From NCBI GenBank assembly GCA_017461505.1, contig JAFTXV010000010.1, positions 1 to 64,000 of the forward strand: 64,000 bases of DNA, given 5' to 3'. Made by a program: the position numbers and the translations under genes. Under the pieces are notes generated by a model. That model saw nothing but the letters and a program-made list of their open reading frames with translations, searched no databases and was not told where the DNA came from. This document shows, piece by piece, positions 7,888 through 17,815 of this stretch (position 1 is its first letter; every line of letters begins with the position of its first letter). This stretch comes from Paludibacteraceae bacterium (GTDB lineage Bacteria > Bacteroidota > Bacteroidia > Bacteroidales > Paludibacteraceae).

Positions 7888-9240
7888 ATGCTACTTGGAT
7901 TTATCTTTTCTATATTGACAGCAACGTATAGTTTGTCATCTACTACCTTGGTGGAAGTGAGTGGGAATGTGCCCACGGGCTCAACTTATACCTATGAACG
8001 CAGTGCTACTTCGGGACAAAAGGGGCAGATGACTGAAGGTAATTCTACGCGTCTGCACTTAGAAGGTTGGGATGGCTGTACTATTCATTCGATTGATTTG
8101 CAGATGCATTCGAATAAATCTTCAGGTAGAGGGTCATTGCAGGTGTGTGTGGGAGAAGAGGTGATATGGAGTGTAGCTAACGAGAATTTTTCTTCTCCTA
8201 ATTGGGCTGGTGAATATACTACAGATTGGGTAAATGTAATGAAAGATGTACAGTGTGTGGTGCCTGATGCAGCCGATGTTGATATAATCATTTCTGCAAC
8301 CGAAAATAGTTTGTATATAGGCAGTTATACGATTAAATATACGGAAGCTCCCGTGCGGTGTTATACGGTGGATTTTGTGACGGGAATGGATATATCTCCA
8401 GCTATGTTGACTCAGTCGGAAATAGGTGCACCTGTGGTGTTGCCTGCGTGGCGAGATTCCCTGGATTGGCGTTTTTTGGGATGGAGTGAAGAGGAGGTGT
8501 TGGAAAGTACTTTGGAGCCTGCGGTATTGTCTCCAGGGGCGTTGTATTTTCCGACTAGGAATACCACGTTATGGGCGGTTTACTCGGATGGTGATAAACT
8601 GGTGTCCGTGTCTGATTATCAATCAGATAGGTATGTTATGATGATGTGTAATACTGTTACGGAGAGTGTGTTGGGTGTAGGGCATGGAATGGCCATGCTT
8701 GGCAGTGTAAGTGATGGTGAGATTGCCTTGCGAGATGTACGTATGATGCGGCTTGATGAAGGTGGGTTTGTATTAGAAACACCCGTTAGTGGTGACATGG
8801 CATATTATGTGGATTTTGTGTCGGATAGTACATTAACTATTAGGCATGTACAATCCAATACGTGGGTGGGGTACAAAGAACGTTCTTTGTCTGCAGTTTC
8901 CTCCTTGTGGCAGTATCGTGTGCTAGACGATGGTAGTATATTGGTGTATTATATGTATTCCAATAAATCTTATGTTTTGTATTTTGGCTCTGGTGTTAAT
9001 GGAACGAATGAATATATGTCGGCATATAGTCAGCCGATGTTGGTGGATTTGTACGCAAAAGATGCTTTGGTGTTGTTTCCTGCGGTAGTACTACATTATA
9101 CATCTTGGCCATTTGGGAAAGGTGATGGTGTCGAGAACGTACTATTACAGCATGATGGTGAGGATAGGGTTTTTCGTTTTGGAATATATGAACTTCATGT
9201 GAAGGATGGGAAAAAAACACTTCACTTATTGCATATGTAA
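7888..9240 (+). CDS. Secreted protein of unknown function with an InlB-type repeat
   Basis: The 450-residue protein starts with a signal peptide (MLLGFIFSILTATYS). I do not recognise a full-length family. The segment WRFLGWSEEEV followed by TTLWAVYS (about residues 190-230) resembles a Listeria-Bacteroides (InlB B-type) repeat, which is common in Bacteroidales surface proteins. The last residues (RFGIYELHVKDGKKTLHLL) resemble the short C-terminal phrase seen on many secreted proteins of this group. T-rich codon use differs from the housekeeping neighbours. It has its own promoter and reads away from nqr. Confidence 0.7.
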   Translation: MLLGFIFSILTATYSLSSTTLVEVSGNVPTGSTYTYERSATSGQKGQMTEGNSTRLHLEGWDGCTIHSIDLQMHSNKSSGRGSLQVCVGEEVIWSVANENFSSPNWAGEYTTDWVNVMKDVQCVVPDAADVDIIISATENSLYIGSYTIKYTEAPVRCYTVDFVTGMDISPAMLTQSEIGAPVVLPAWRDSLDWRFLGWSEEEVLESTLEPAVLSPGALYFPTRNTTLWAVYSDGDKLVSVSDYQSDRYVMMMCNTVTESVLGVGHGMAMLGSVSDGEIALRDVRMMRLDEGGFVLETPVSGDMAYYVDFVSDSTLTIRHVQSNTWVGYKERSLSAVSSLWQYRVLDDGSILVYYMYSNKSYVLYFGSGVNGTNEYMSAYSQPMLVDLYAKDALVLFPAVVLHYTSWPFGKGDGVENVLLQHDGEDRVFRFGIYELHVKDGKKTLHLLHM

Positions 9241-9259
9241 GAAAAAAGTAGTATCTTTG
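9229..9259 (+). promoter_or_regulatory. Promoter of the DPP-IV-type peptidase gene
   Basis: ATTG (-33, 9228-9231), a 20-bp spacer and TATCTTTG (9252-9259), about 10 bp before the first ATG at 9270. The -33 box lies in the last codons of the preceding gene. The short leader suggests that one of the nearby in-frame ATGs (9276 or 9279) may be the real start. Confidence 0.65.
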
Positions 9260-9269
9260 CACGTTTTTT

Positions 9270-11378
9270 GTGAATATGATGAAAAAAAGTTCAATAATAT
9301 TATTATTGGTAGCGTTGTTTTCTGTGTGTGGACATGCGGAAAACATGATGCATATCCTACGTGGTGGGTACGATGCAAAGCAGTTGACTGCCGAGGAGTT
9401 GGATAGTGTGCTATTAGGTGAAAACGGACAAGTGAAAAGTGAAAGGTATAGGTTGGAATACACCAACAAAGAGAAGCTTTTTCGCCATTCGTTCTTCGCG
9501 GATTATTACCTATATGATACTCAAAAGCGTGACACGGTATGGTTGACCGATGTACCAGTACGAGATGCAGTGATGTCGCCTAATGGCAAGTATGTGGTAT
9601 ATGCTAAAGCAGATAACAACCTATATATATACAAGGTGGATTTTAAAACCGAAGTAGCTATCACTACGGGTGACAACGCTGAGGTGTTTAATGGAATATC
9701 CGATTGGCTGTATGAAGAGGAGTTTGGTGTGACAGGATTATTTGCCTTTTCGCCAGATAGTAAGCAGGTGGCCTTTGTGCGATTGGATGAGACAGAAGTG
9801 CCTACCTTTCGTTGGCAAACCTATTTGGGCACAGAGAATGAGGGTGAGCATGCACCGATGTATCCTCAACTTCATTCGCTTCGTTATCCCAAAGCGGGCG
9901 AGAATAATGCAAAGGCGAGTGTATGTGTGTACGATATATACTATAAGACGATTAAGACGATGGGGTTGCCCGAGTATATGGATGGGTATTTACCTCGCGT
10001 GGCATGGACGCCACTGACCAAACCTGCTAAGAAAGATGAACAACCCACAAGCGATGTAGTGATACTGCATATTAATCGTGATCAAAATAAAATGGATGTG
10101 CTGAAAGGCAATCCAAAATCTACGGTTTGTCGTCCGTTTTACAGCGAAGAGAGTAAGAAGTATTTTGTGAATTACGAGTTGTTCGATCAATGGCAATGGC
10201 TCTCCGATGGTCGTGTGATTGTGCTCAGCGAGAAAGGTGGCTATACACAGGCGTATATGTATTCCTTCCAAGGAATTGAGCAGAAATTGTTGACACCTGA
10301 ACAGCGCGATATAACCGCGGTATATGGTTTTGATCCTGCTACTCAGGTTTTGTACTATCAAGCAGCCAATACTCCTATGACGCGTCAAGCGTATGCGCTG
10401 AATGTGAAAAAGAATACCACTTCTCAACTTACATTGGAGGAGGGGACGCATACTTTACGTTTCTCGAAAGATTGGAAACGCTATATCGACTGCTATCATA
10501 GTACGACGACTCCGCATACCTATACTTTACACAAGGCTATGCCCAATGGACAGTGGGCAAAAGAGAGGGTGGTCTTGGACAACGATTCTGTCTTGCAAGC
10601 ATGGCAAGCATTAGGAGTGAATGAGAAGGAGTTCTTTACCATTACTACCGAGCGTGGTGATGTGTTGAATGCGTGGCGCATATTGCCTAAAGATTTCGAT
10701 GCTACGAAGAAATATCCTGTTGTGATGCTACAATATAGCGGTCCTACCAGTCAGCGTGTACTCAATAACTGGCGTAAGCGTTTCGGCTATGTATTGGCAG
10801 ACGCGGGTTACTTGGTGGTGAATGTGGACGGTCGCGGTACAAATGCGCGTGGTAGGGAATGGCGCAATGCTACGTATATGCAGTTGGGCGTGAAGGAGGC
10901 GGAAGATCAAATTAGTGCGGCGCAATACCTCAAGTCCTTGCCTTATGTGGATGCTGATCGCATGGCTATCTGTGGATGGAGTTATGGTGGCTACCAAGCA
11001 CTGATGTGCCTGAGCAAGCAACAAGAGATGGTATGGCAATGTGGTATAGCGATTGCGCCTGTGACAAGTTGGCGATTATATGATTCTGCATACACCGAGC
11101 GCTTTATGCGTCGTCCACAGGTGAATGAGTTTGGCTATGAAGGTACAGATTTGATGAAGATGGCAGGTGAGTTGACTGGTGAATTACTGATTGTGCATGG
11201 TTTGGCAGATGATAATGTGCATGCGCAAAATACATTACTCTACACCGATGCGTTGGTGAAGGCAGGCAAGCAGTTTGAGATGCAATTGTATGTGGATGAC
11301 AACCATTCCATCCGTAAGCCAGCGAATTATGAGCACTTGCACAAGCGAATTATGCTATTTTTACAAAATAAATTATAA
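9270..11378 (+). CDS. Dipeptidyl/tripeptidyl peptidase, S9B (DPP-IV) family
   Basis: This serine peptidase of 702 residues releases Xaa-Pro di- or tripeptides from peptide N-termini, usually in the periplasm. A signal peptide (MMKKSSIILLLVALFSVCGHA) precedes the beta-propeller, which holds the double-Glu region YEEEFG that in DPP-IV binds the substrate amino end. The C-terminal alpha/beta-hydrolase domain has the nucleophile Ser571 in GWSYGGY, the Asp in GLADDNVH and the His in DDNHS. It fits an amino-acid-fermenting lifestyle, together with the aminopeptidase at 30965 and tdh-kbl. I cannot say whether it is DPP-IV or prolyl tripeptidyl peptidase. Confidence 0.92.
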   Translation: MNMMKKSSIILLLVALFSVCGHAENMMHILRGGYDAKQLTAEELDSVLLGENGQVKSERYRLEYTNKEKLFRHSFFADYYLYDTQKRDTVWLTDVPVRDAVMSPNGKYVVYAKADNNLYIYKVDFKTEVAITTGDNAEVFNGISDWLYEEEFGVTGLFAFSPDSKQVAFVRLDETEVPTFRWQTYLGTENEGEHAPMYPQLHSLRYPKAGENNAKASVCVYDIYYKTIKTMGLPEYMDGYLPRVAWTPLTKPAKKDEQPTSDVVILHINRDQNKMDVLKGNPKSTVCRPFYSEESKKYFVNYELFDQWQWLSDGRVIVLSEKGGYTQAYMYSFQGIEQKLLTPEQRDITAVYGFDPATQVLYYQAANTPMTRQAYALNVKKNTTSQLTLEEGTHTLRFSKDWKRYIDCYHSTTTPHTYTLHKAMPNGQWAKERVVLDNDSVLQAWQALGVNEKEFFTITTERGDVLNAWRILPKDFDATKKYPVVMLQYSGPTSQRVLNNWRKRFGYVLADAGYLVVNVDGRGTNARGREWRNATYMQLGVKEAEDQISAAQYLKSLPYVDADRMAICGWSYGGYQALMCLSKQQEMVWQCGIAIAPVTSWRLYDSAYTERFMRRPQVNEFGYEGTDLMKMAGELTGELLIVHGLADDNVHAQNTLLYTDALVKAGKQFEMQLYVDDNHSIRKPANYEHLHKRIMLFLQNKL

Positions 11379-11397
11379 ACAATAAAAATCTATTATT

Positions 11398-12702
11398 ATG
11401 ACGAACAACAAATCGAACATCTTGCCCATCGTGGTAATGTACCTTTTGTTCTTCATGATTGCCTTTGTCACCAACTTGTGCAATCCTATGGCAGTTATCG
11501 TAAAGAACAATTTCGAAATGTCCAACTTCGCAGCTCAATTGGGTAACGCAGCTAACTTCATTGCGTATGCCGTAATGGGTATCCCTGCAGGTATGTTGCT
11601 CAAGAAAATTGGCTATCGTAAGACCGCTCTCTTGGCTATCCTTGTAGGATTCATAGGCGTGTTCTTGCAATACATGTCTGGTTGGGCAGCCATCCAAAGT
11701 TTTAGTGTGTATCTCGCTGGTGCTTTCATTGCAGGTTTCTGCATGTGTATGCTCAACACTGTTGTCAACCCTATGCTCAATACCCTCGGTGGCGGTGGCA
11801 ACAAGGGCAACCAACTCGTACAATTCGGTGGTGTATGCAACTCTCTTGCTGCTGTGCTAGTCACCATCATCATGGGTAGTCTGATTGCTGACGCTACCAA
11901 AGCGCAAATAGCAGATGCTACTCCTGCATTGATGATCGCATTAGGCGTATTTGCCTTTGCTTTCATCGTGTTGTTGCTCGTGAAGATTCCTGAACCAGAG
12001 TTGGAGGTCGAGAGCAAAGTGCAACCTAATAATGGTAAGAAATACAGCGCATTCTCTTTCCGCCACTTCAATCTCGGTATCTTAGCTATCTTCCTTTACT
12101 TGGGCGTAGAGGTAGGCGTTCCTACATACGTGATGCAATACCTTACTACTGCTCCTGATGCGGCTACCCCAGGTTTGGGTATCAACGCAGGCATCGTGGG
12201 TATGATTGTTGCTGTCTATTGGTTGCTGATGCTGGTGGGTCGTCTGTTGGGCGGTATGCTGGCTGGTAAAGTGTCTAGTCGTGCGCAAATCACAGGTGTA
12301 TCAATCATGTGCATCGTGTTGGTATTGCTCGGTATGTTCTTGCCATCCGATGTGATGGTCAAGATGCCTGGTATCGACTGGGCAACGCTCACCGTGATGA
12401 CCGCGCAAGTGCCTGTTGGTATCTTCGCCTTAATCCTCGTAGGATTATGCACATCCGTGATGTGGGGCGGCATCTTCAATATGGCTGTAGAGGGATTAGG
12501 CAAGTACACATCAATCGCGTCTGGTGCCTTCATGACTATGGTTTGCGGCGGAGGTATCTTGATTCCTTTGCAAGGTAAATTGGCGGACGTCTTTGGCGAC
12601 TTCCAAATGAGTTATATTGTAGTGCTGGCTTGTACGGCATACATCCTCTTCTATGCCCTCATTGGTAGCAAGAATGTCAACAAGGATATTCCTACTGAAT
12701 AA
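11398..12702 (+). CDS. Sugar:H+ symporter, MFS, FucP/GluP type
   Basis: This is a 434-residue membrane protein with about 12 helices. Near the N-terminus it has the FucP-like run VTNLCNPMAVIVKNNFEMS, and between helices 2 and 3 the phrase GMLLKKIGYRKTALL. Relatives import glucose, galactose or fucose with protons. It begins 20 bp after the peptidase gene and is followed 34 bp later by a ROK sugar kinase, so uptake and phosphorylation of a hexose are probably coupled. Glucose is a reasonable guess for the substrate but is not shown by sequence. Confidence 0.88.
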   Translation: MTNNKSNILPIVVMYLLFFMIAFVTNLCNPMAVIVKNNFEMSNFAAQLGNAANFIAYAVMGIPAGMLLKKIGYRKTALLAILVGFIGVFLQYMSGWAAIQSFSVYLAGAFIAGFCMCMLNTVVNPMLNTLGGGGNKGNQLVQFGGVCNSLAAVLVTIIMGSLIADATKAQIADATPALMIALGVFAFAFIVLLLVKIPEPELEVESKVQPNNGKKYSAFSFRHFNLGILAIFLYLGVEVGVPTYVMQYLTTAPDAATPGLGINAGIVGMIVAVYWLLMLVGRLLGGMLAGKVSSRAQITGVSIMCIVLVLLGMFLPSDVMVKMPGIDWATLTVMTAQVPVGIFALILVGLCTSVMWGGIFNMAVEGLGKYTSIASGAFMTMVCGGGILIPLQGKLADVFGDFQMSYIVVLACTAYILFYALIGSKNVNKDIPTE

Positions 12703-12736
12703 GTTAATCGTTTAACATTTTAAAATATACAATATT

Positions 12737-13696
12737 ATGCAAAAAAAACCTTATGTCCTCGGCCTTGATATGGGTGGTACCAACTCTGTATTGGGCGTAG
12801 TAGATGCACGTGGCCACGTGTTGGCACGTACTTCCATTAAAACACAATCTTATCCCAACATCAATGACTACGTGAATGCGTTGTACGATGAAGCAATCAA
12901 GATCGTTGATTCAGTTGGCGGTATGGACCTCATCCGCGGTATTGGTGCGGGTGTTCCTAACGGCAACTATTATACAGGTTACATCCAAGGTGCGATGAAC
13001 TTGCCATGGCATACCGTTCCATTTGCTCAACTCATGACCGACCGCTTCGGTGTTCCATGTAAGATAACCAACGATGCTAACGCTGCGGCTATGGGTGAGA
13101 TGACTTATGGTGCTGCTCGTGGTATGAAGAACTTTATCATGATTACCCTTGGAACGGGTGTGGGTTCGGGTATTGTAATTGATGGTAAGGTGGTATATGG
13201 CCATGATGGTTTTGCTGGTGAGTTGGGTCACACGTGCGCTGTACGTGGCGAAGAAGGTCGTCCATGCAACTGTGGTAAGAAGGGTTGCCTTGAGGCATAT
13301 GCTTCTGCTACTGGCGTAGCACGTACTGCGAAGGAGATCATCTCTTCTACCACTAAAGATACTGTCTTGCGTAACTTGGATATTGATGCAATCACTTCTA
13401 AGGATGTATACGATGCTGCAGAGCAAGGCGATGAGGTAGCAAAAGAAATCTTTGATTTTACAGGCACTATCTTGGGCCAACAATTGGCTGATTTCATTGC
13501 ATTCAGTGCGCCAGAAGCTATCGTAATGTTTGGTGGATTGACCAAGTCTGGTCATTGGATCAAAGATCCTGTAGAGAAGGCTATGAATGAGAACGTGTTG
13601 CCATTGTGGAAGGATAAGGTACAAGTGTTGTTCTCGGATTTGAAAGAGGCAGATGCTGCAGTGTTAGGTGCTTCGGCATTGGCTTGGGGTGATTGA
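12737..13696 (+). CDS. ROK-family sugar kinase (probable glucokinase)
   Basis: This cytoplasmic kinase phosphorylates a hexose with ATP. The 319 residues show the phosphate-binding DMGGTNSVLGVVD at the N-terminus, the glycine-rich TLGTGVGSGIVIDGK, and the ROK zinc motif CNCGKKGCLEAY with HTC upstream. It lies directly after the MFS sugar transporter. Glucokinase is most likely, but ROK kinases for N-acetylated sugars look alike. Confidence 0.9.
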   Translation: MQKKPYVLGLDMGGTNSVLGVVDARGHVLARTSIKTQSYPNINDYVNALYDEAIKIVDSVGGMDLIRGIGAGVPNGNYYTGYIQGAMNLPWHTVPFAQLMTDRFGVPCKITNDANAAAMGEMTYGAARGMKNFIMITLGTGVGSGIVIDGKVVYGHDGFAGELGHTCAVRGEEGRPCNCGKKGCLEAYASATGVARTAKEIISSTTKDTVLRNLDIDAITSKDVYDAAEQGDEVAKEIFDFTGTILGQQLADFIAFSAPEAIVMFGGLTKSGHWIKDPVEKAMNENVLPLWKDKVQVLFSDLKEADAAVLGASALAWGD

Positions 13697-14325
13697 TCAT
13701 AGTGTCTATAAGACTATTATATCAATTTCCAACATGGTTACAACGCCTGTATCGTGGTGTTGTATGGCGTGAGAATCCATCATCGAAGGTCGTCTATCTG
13801 ACTTTCGATGATGGTCCCATACCAGAGTGTACGCCACAATTGTTGGACATTCTGAAACAGTATGGAGTGAAAGCCACTTTTTTTATGGTGGCAGAGAATG
13901 CAGAACGCTATCCCGAACTGCTAGCGCGCGTGCGCGGTGAAGGGCATGTGGTAGGCAATCATACCTACCACCATATGCGGGGATGCAAACATGATACGCA
14001 GGCTTATGTACGGGATGCACTGCGTGGTGCAGAGGTCCTGCAAACGACATTGTTTCGCCCTCCTCATGGAAGAATGCGAAATAATCAGAAGAAAGCATTG
14101 ATCAATCAGGGATACACCATCTATCTATGGGATGTGTTGACACACGATTATAACCCCCATTATAGTGTGGATAAAATGTTAGCAGTAGTGAAACGATATA
14201 CTCGCAATGGCAGTATATTGGTAATGCACGACTCGTTGAAATCTAAGGATAGAATGCTAGAGGCTTTGCCACAAATAATAGAGTGGCTACAAGCAAATGG
14301 CTATAAGATGGGTGTGCTTGGATAA
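13693..14325 (+). CDS. Polysaccharide deacetylase (NodB homology domain)
   Basis: The family removes acetyl groups from peptidoglycan, chitin-like or other N-acetylated glycans. All NodB motifs are visible: TFDDG (metal and base Asp), HTYHH (two metal His), RPPHG, LWDVLTHD and LVMHD. The only start codons in frame near the front are TTG at 13693 and GTG at 13702. The TTG overlaps the kinase stop by 4 bp, so translation is probably coupled. One N-terminal hydrophobic helix (SIRLLYQFPTWLQRL) suggests membrane attachment. Confidence 0.88.
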   Translation: MIIVSIRLLYQFPTWLQRLYRGVVWRENPSSKVVYLTFDDGPIPECTPQLLDILKQYGVKATFFMVAENAERYPELLARVRGEGHVVGNHTYHHMRGCKHDTQAYVRDALRGAEVLQTTLFRPPHGRMRNNQKKALINQGYTIYLWDVLTHDYNPHYSVDKMLAVVKRYTRNGSILVMHDSLKSKDRMLEALPQIIEWLQANGYKMGVLG

Positions 14326-14340
14326 TAAGACTAAGAGAGA

Positions 14341-16236
14341 ATGAAATTACAGCAATATATAGTTTTTGGCGGTATTTTGACAACGTTGCTATTGGCTTCG
14401 TGTGCCAATCGCGGACAAGGACCACAAGGTGGACCTCGCGATTCAATTCCCCCTTTGGTGATGAAAGAAACGCCGTTAAATGGAACACTAAACTTTACTG
14501 GGAAAGAGATTATTGTGCAGTTTGATGAGTATATCCAATTAGATGATGTACAAAAGAATGTATTAATATCTCCTCCACAACAAACGCCTCCCGAGGTGAA
14601 GGCAATAGGTAAAAAACTATCAGTAGTTTTTCAAGAGGATTTAATCGACTCTACAACCTACACGCTAGATTTTGGTCCAGCCATTTGTGATTACAACGAA
14701 AAAGTACCATTGGAGGGATATGTATTCTCCTTCTCAACGGGTGATGTGATCGACTCTTTGGCTATTTCGGGAAAATTATATGATGCTGCGACACTGAATC
14801 CTATGCCATTTGTCATAGTAGGTATCCATCGTAATCTCTCTGATTCTGCATTAAGTACGATTCCTTTCACTCGGATTACACGTACAGATTCGGAAGGTAA
14901 TTTTATAATCCACAATATCACTGCTGGTACCTATCGTTTGTATGCGTTGAATGATATCAGTCGTGATTACATTTACCAACCGGGTGAGGCACTCGCATAT
15001 GCAGACTCATTGATAGTGCCTAGTTGTCGCATAGAAGAACATACGGATACGATATGGAAGGATACTCTAGGTATCGATCTATTAACGGGGGACACATTGT
15101 TTACACGTCTTGTAGATTCGACATATACGCACCAAGTAACCCATTTCTATCCTGATTCGTTAATTTTGTGGTGTTTTGAAGAGTCGAAACAACGGAGATA
15201 CTTCCAACGTGTTTTTCGAGAGGAACAGCATGTTTTCTCGTTGGTATTCTCTGCCCCACAAGATACTTTGCCTATCATTCGTGCGCTACGTCCAAGCGAA
15301 GTGGATTCGCTAGGGAATGATTCCTCTTGGGTTGATTTCTTGCAGCATTCCATGTTGCAAGCATCATTCAACAAGGATACGTTGACCTTCTGGTTAACCG
15401 ACTCGTTAGCAATAGGTATGGATAGTATTTATTTGCAAATGCAATATAAAGTGACTGACTCACTCTACAATTTGGTGGACAAAATAGATACGGTGTTGGC
15501 TGTATATCGTCACCCACGTTTATCGGAAAAAGCACGCGAAACGTATGAGCGCAATAAACGTAACCGTAAGTTAGAATTGAAAACGAATGCTTCATCTAAA
15601 TTTGAGATTTACGACACGATACAGGTATTATCGGATTTCCCTATTGATTCGTTGAACGATGATATGTTTCATTTATGGCAAAAAGTGGATACCATATTAA
15701 AGCCGATGGCAGTGAAAATAGAGAAGAAAGATTCGATGGCTATGGAGGTATATATTATGGCAAAACTACTTCCAGAGGCTAGTTATCAACTGAAAATTGA
15801 TTCTGCAGCATGTATTGATATTTATGGCACAAGCAACGATAGTATAGAAGCTACACTCAAACTGAAATCAAAAGAAGAGTACTCATCATTAACGGTAAAA
15901 CTTGAATCATTTGATTCATTGGCGCGTATTCAATTGTTGAATGATAAGGATGTCGTAATTCGAGAATTGCCAGCTACAAATGATGGCGCGAAGTTTGAAT
16001 ATCTTGCTCCGACAACCTATTATCTGCGTTTGTATATCGATTTAGATGGTGATGGCAAGTGGACTACGGGTGACTGGCTCCTGAAACGTCAACCAGAACC
16101 AATATACTATTTCCCCAAGAAACTCAAACTACGTGCAAACTGGGATTTTGAAGAGAATTTTGATCATTTGGCTATACCACGCACCAACTCTAAACCCAAA
16201 GCATTAGTAGGAAAAGACAATAAGAAAAAACGATAA
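14341..16236 (+). CDS. Lipoprotein with bacterial Ig-like domain
   Basis: The 631-residue protein has a type II signal peptide ending in LLLASC, so Cys is lipidated. The mature start GQGPQGGPRDSIPP leads into a bacterial Ig-like fold (PLNGTLNFTGKEIIVQFDEY, about 45-130), followed by a long beta-rich region. Proteins of this layout are conserved as single-copy envelope lipoproteins in Bacteroidetes, but I know of no assigned function. It lies 15 bp after the deacetylase gene and 1 bp before the PnuC gene. Confidence 0.8.
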   Translation: MKLQQYIVFGGILTTLLLASCANRGQGPQGGPRDSIPPLVMKETPLNGTLNFTGKEIIVQFDEYIQLDDVQKNVLISPPQQTPPEVKAIGKKLSVVFQEDLIDSTTYTLDFGPAICDYNEKVPLEGYVFSFSTGDVIDSLAISGKLYDAATLNPMPFVIVGIHRNLSDSALSTIPFTRITRTDSEGNFIIHNITAGTYRLYALNDISRDYIYQPGEALAYADSLIVPSCRIEEHTDTIWKDTLGIDLLTGDTLFTRLVDSTYTHQVTHFYPDSLILWCFEESKQRRYFQRVFREEQHVFSLVFSAPQDTLPIIRALRPSEVDSLGNDSSWVDFLQHSMLQASFNKDTLTFWLTDSLAIGMDSIYLQMQYKVTDSLYNLVDKIDTVLAVYRHPRLSEKARETYERNKRNRKLELKTNASSKFEIYDTIQVLSDFPIDSLNDDMFHLWQKVDTILKPMAVKIEKKDSMAMEVYIMAKLLPEASYQLKIDSAACIDIYGTSNDSIEATLKLKSKEEYSSLTVKLESFDSLARIQLLNDKDVVIRELPATNDGAKFEYLAPTTYYLRLYIDLDGDGKWTTGDWLLKRQPEPIYYFPKKLKLRANWDFEENFDHLAIPRTNSKPKALVGKDNKKKR

Positions 16237-16237
16237 G

Positions 16238-16888
16238 ATGTCCATTTCGCGCTCTACTTGGATTTTCCTTGCTGTAGGATTACTGCTGCAAGTACTCACG
16301 TTTAGCCTAATGCCTGCTACTCCATTATCTCTGCTGAGTGGTATGTTAGGTGTCTGCTCCGTAGTGCTTGGGGCTCAAGGCAATATCTTGACTTTTTTAT
16401 TTGGTTTTGCCCAAGTAGCAACGTATACCTATCTTTGTTGTGTAGAGCGTTTCTATGCTGAGATAGCAATGAACGCCTACTATTTCTTCACCATGATTTA
16501 TGGCGTTTACTGCTGGCGCAAACACCTCAAAAAGGAGGATGGAATGAATGTCCAAACTCGTACAATGCCGCCGTATATGTTGGCGATCTTGACGCTTGTT
16601 GTTCTTATCTTGTCGGCTATCGTGGGGTGGGGACTCGCACATTATACCGATGATTCGCAACCTTATTTGGATGCTTTTACCACAGTGCCGGCCCTTGTCG
16701 CTCAAATCTTAATGGTGCTTGTCTTCCGTGAACAATGGTATCTATGGCTACTTGTCGATGTGCTGGCAACCGTGATGTGGCTACGTGCTGGAAATTATTG
16801 TATGGCTGCCCAATATGCATTTTGGTGTGCTAATTGTGTGTATGGGTATGTACAATGGACAAAAGCATTAAAAAAAGATAAAGAGTAA
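16238..16888 (+). CDS. pnuC: PnuC-family vitamin (nicotinamide riboside) transporter
   Basis: This 216-residue inner-membrane protein has about seven helices. PnuC facilitators let nicotinamide riboside (or thiamine in related PnuT) into the cell, where phosphorylation traps it. Typical signs are NAYYFFTMIYGVYCWRKH in the middle and WYLWLLVDVLATVMWLRAG near the end. No vitamin kinase gene is next to it, so the vitamin is not fixed by context. A terminator hairpin overlaps its stop codon. Confidence 0.85.
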   Translation: MSISRSTWIFLAVGLLLQVLTFSLMPATPLSLLSGMLGVCSVVLGAQGNILTFLFGFAQVATYTYLCCVERFYAEIAMNAYYFFTMIYGVYCWRKHLKKEDGMNVQTRTMPPYMLAILTLVVLILSAIVGWGLAHYTDDSQPYLDAFTTVPALVAQILMVLVFREQWYLWLLVDVLATVMWLRAGNYCMAAQYAFWCANCVYGYVQWTKALKKDKE

Positions 16889-16904
16889 TCCCCTTTATCT
16901 TTTT
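16872..16904. terminator. Bidirectional terminator between pnuC and era
   Basis: AAAAAGATAAAG (16872-16883) and CTTTATCTTTTT (16893-16904) form a perfect 12-bp stem with A-rich and T-rich sides. It can end the rightward pnuC and the leftward era transcripts. The pnuC stop lies in the loop. Confidence 0.8.
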
Positions 16905-16911
16905 CTTGTTT

Positions 16912-17814
16912 TTAATTCAAGTCATACCCGTAGTGGCGCAAGCGAGTTTGCGATGAACGCCAATCTTTATCCACCTTCACGAATAACTGTAGGAATACAG
17001 GTTTGCCAAAGAAAGCCTCTATCTCACGACGCGCTTGAGTGCCGACGCACTTGAGTGCTTTGCCGCCCTTGCCGATGATAATGCCCTTTTGGCTATCACG
17101 CTCCACATAGATTACTGCACCAATCCGAATCATTCCTTCAGGATGTTGCTCATCTGGCTCCTCATCCAAAAAGGATTCCACCTCTACCTCTACACTGTAA
17201 GGAATCTCCTTATCGTAGTTCAGCAGAATCTTTTCGCGAATCATTTCATCCACAAAGAATCGAGATGATTTGTCAGTCAATTGATCCTTAGGGAAGAATG
17301 GCGGACACTCTGGCAATGCCTCACGGATAGCCGCAAAGAGTTGGTCGGTGCCAAACTTCTGTTGCGCCGAGATAGGGAACACTGTCGCCTCTGGCAACAC
17401 GCGATGCCAGTACTCCACCAATTGCTCCAAAGTCTCTTGGGTAGTAAGGTCAATCTTATTGATAATCAAGAACACTTTGGCTTTAATGCGCTTTACTTTA
17501 TCGAGAAAGTCGGCATTCTTGTCGGGGTTGTCTTGTACATCCGTTACATAGAGTAGAACATCTGCATCTACGAGAGCCGAACGCGAGAACTCCAACATCT
17601 GTTCTTGGAGTTTGTAATTAGGTTGCAGTACACCTGGAGTGTCCGAATACACCATTTGAAAGTCATCGCCATTGACGATACCCATGATACGGTGGCGAGT
17701 GGTTTGCGCCTTCGATGTGATAATCGAAAGGCGCTCACCCACCAATACGTTCATCAATGTGGATTTACCCACATTGGGATTACCTACTATATTTACAAAA
17801 CCTGATTGGTGCAT
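16912..17814 (-). CDS. era: GTPase Era
   Basis: Era binds 16S rRNA during 30S assembly and couples it to growth. The G-domain motifs are GNPNVGKST (G1), DTPG (G3) and NKID (G4). The C-terminal KH domain shows IGKGGKALKCVGTQARREIE. A longer frame starts at 17841, but that would overlap the M16 protease gene. The ATG at 17814 (MHQSGFVNIVGNPNVG) begins just after that gene's stop and matches the usual family start, giving 300 residues. Confidence 0.95.
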   Translation of the reverse strand: MHQSGFVNIVGNPNVGKSTLMNVLVGERLSIITSKAQTTRHRIMGIVNGDDFQMVYSDTPGVLQPNYKLQEQMLEFSRSALVDADVLLYVTDVQDNPDKNADFLDKVKRIKAKVFLIINKIDLTTQETLEQLVEYWHRVLPEATVFPISAQQKFGTDQLFAAIREALPECPPFFPKDQLTDKSSRFFVDEMIREKILLNYDKEIPYSVEVEVESFLDEEPDEQHPEGMIRIGAVIYVERDSQKGIIIGKGGKALKCVGTQARREIEAFFGKPVFLQLFVKVDKDWRSSQTRLRHYGYDLN

Positions 17815-17815
17815 A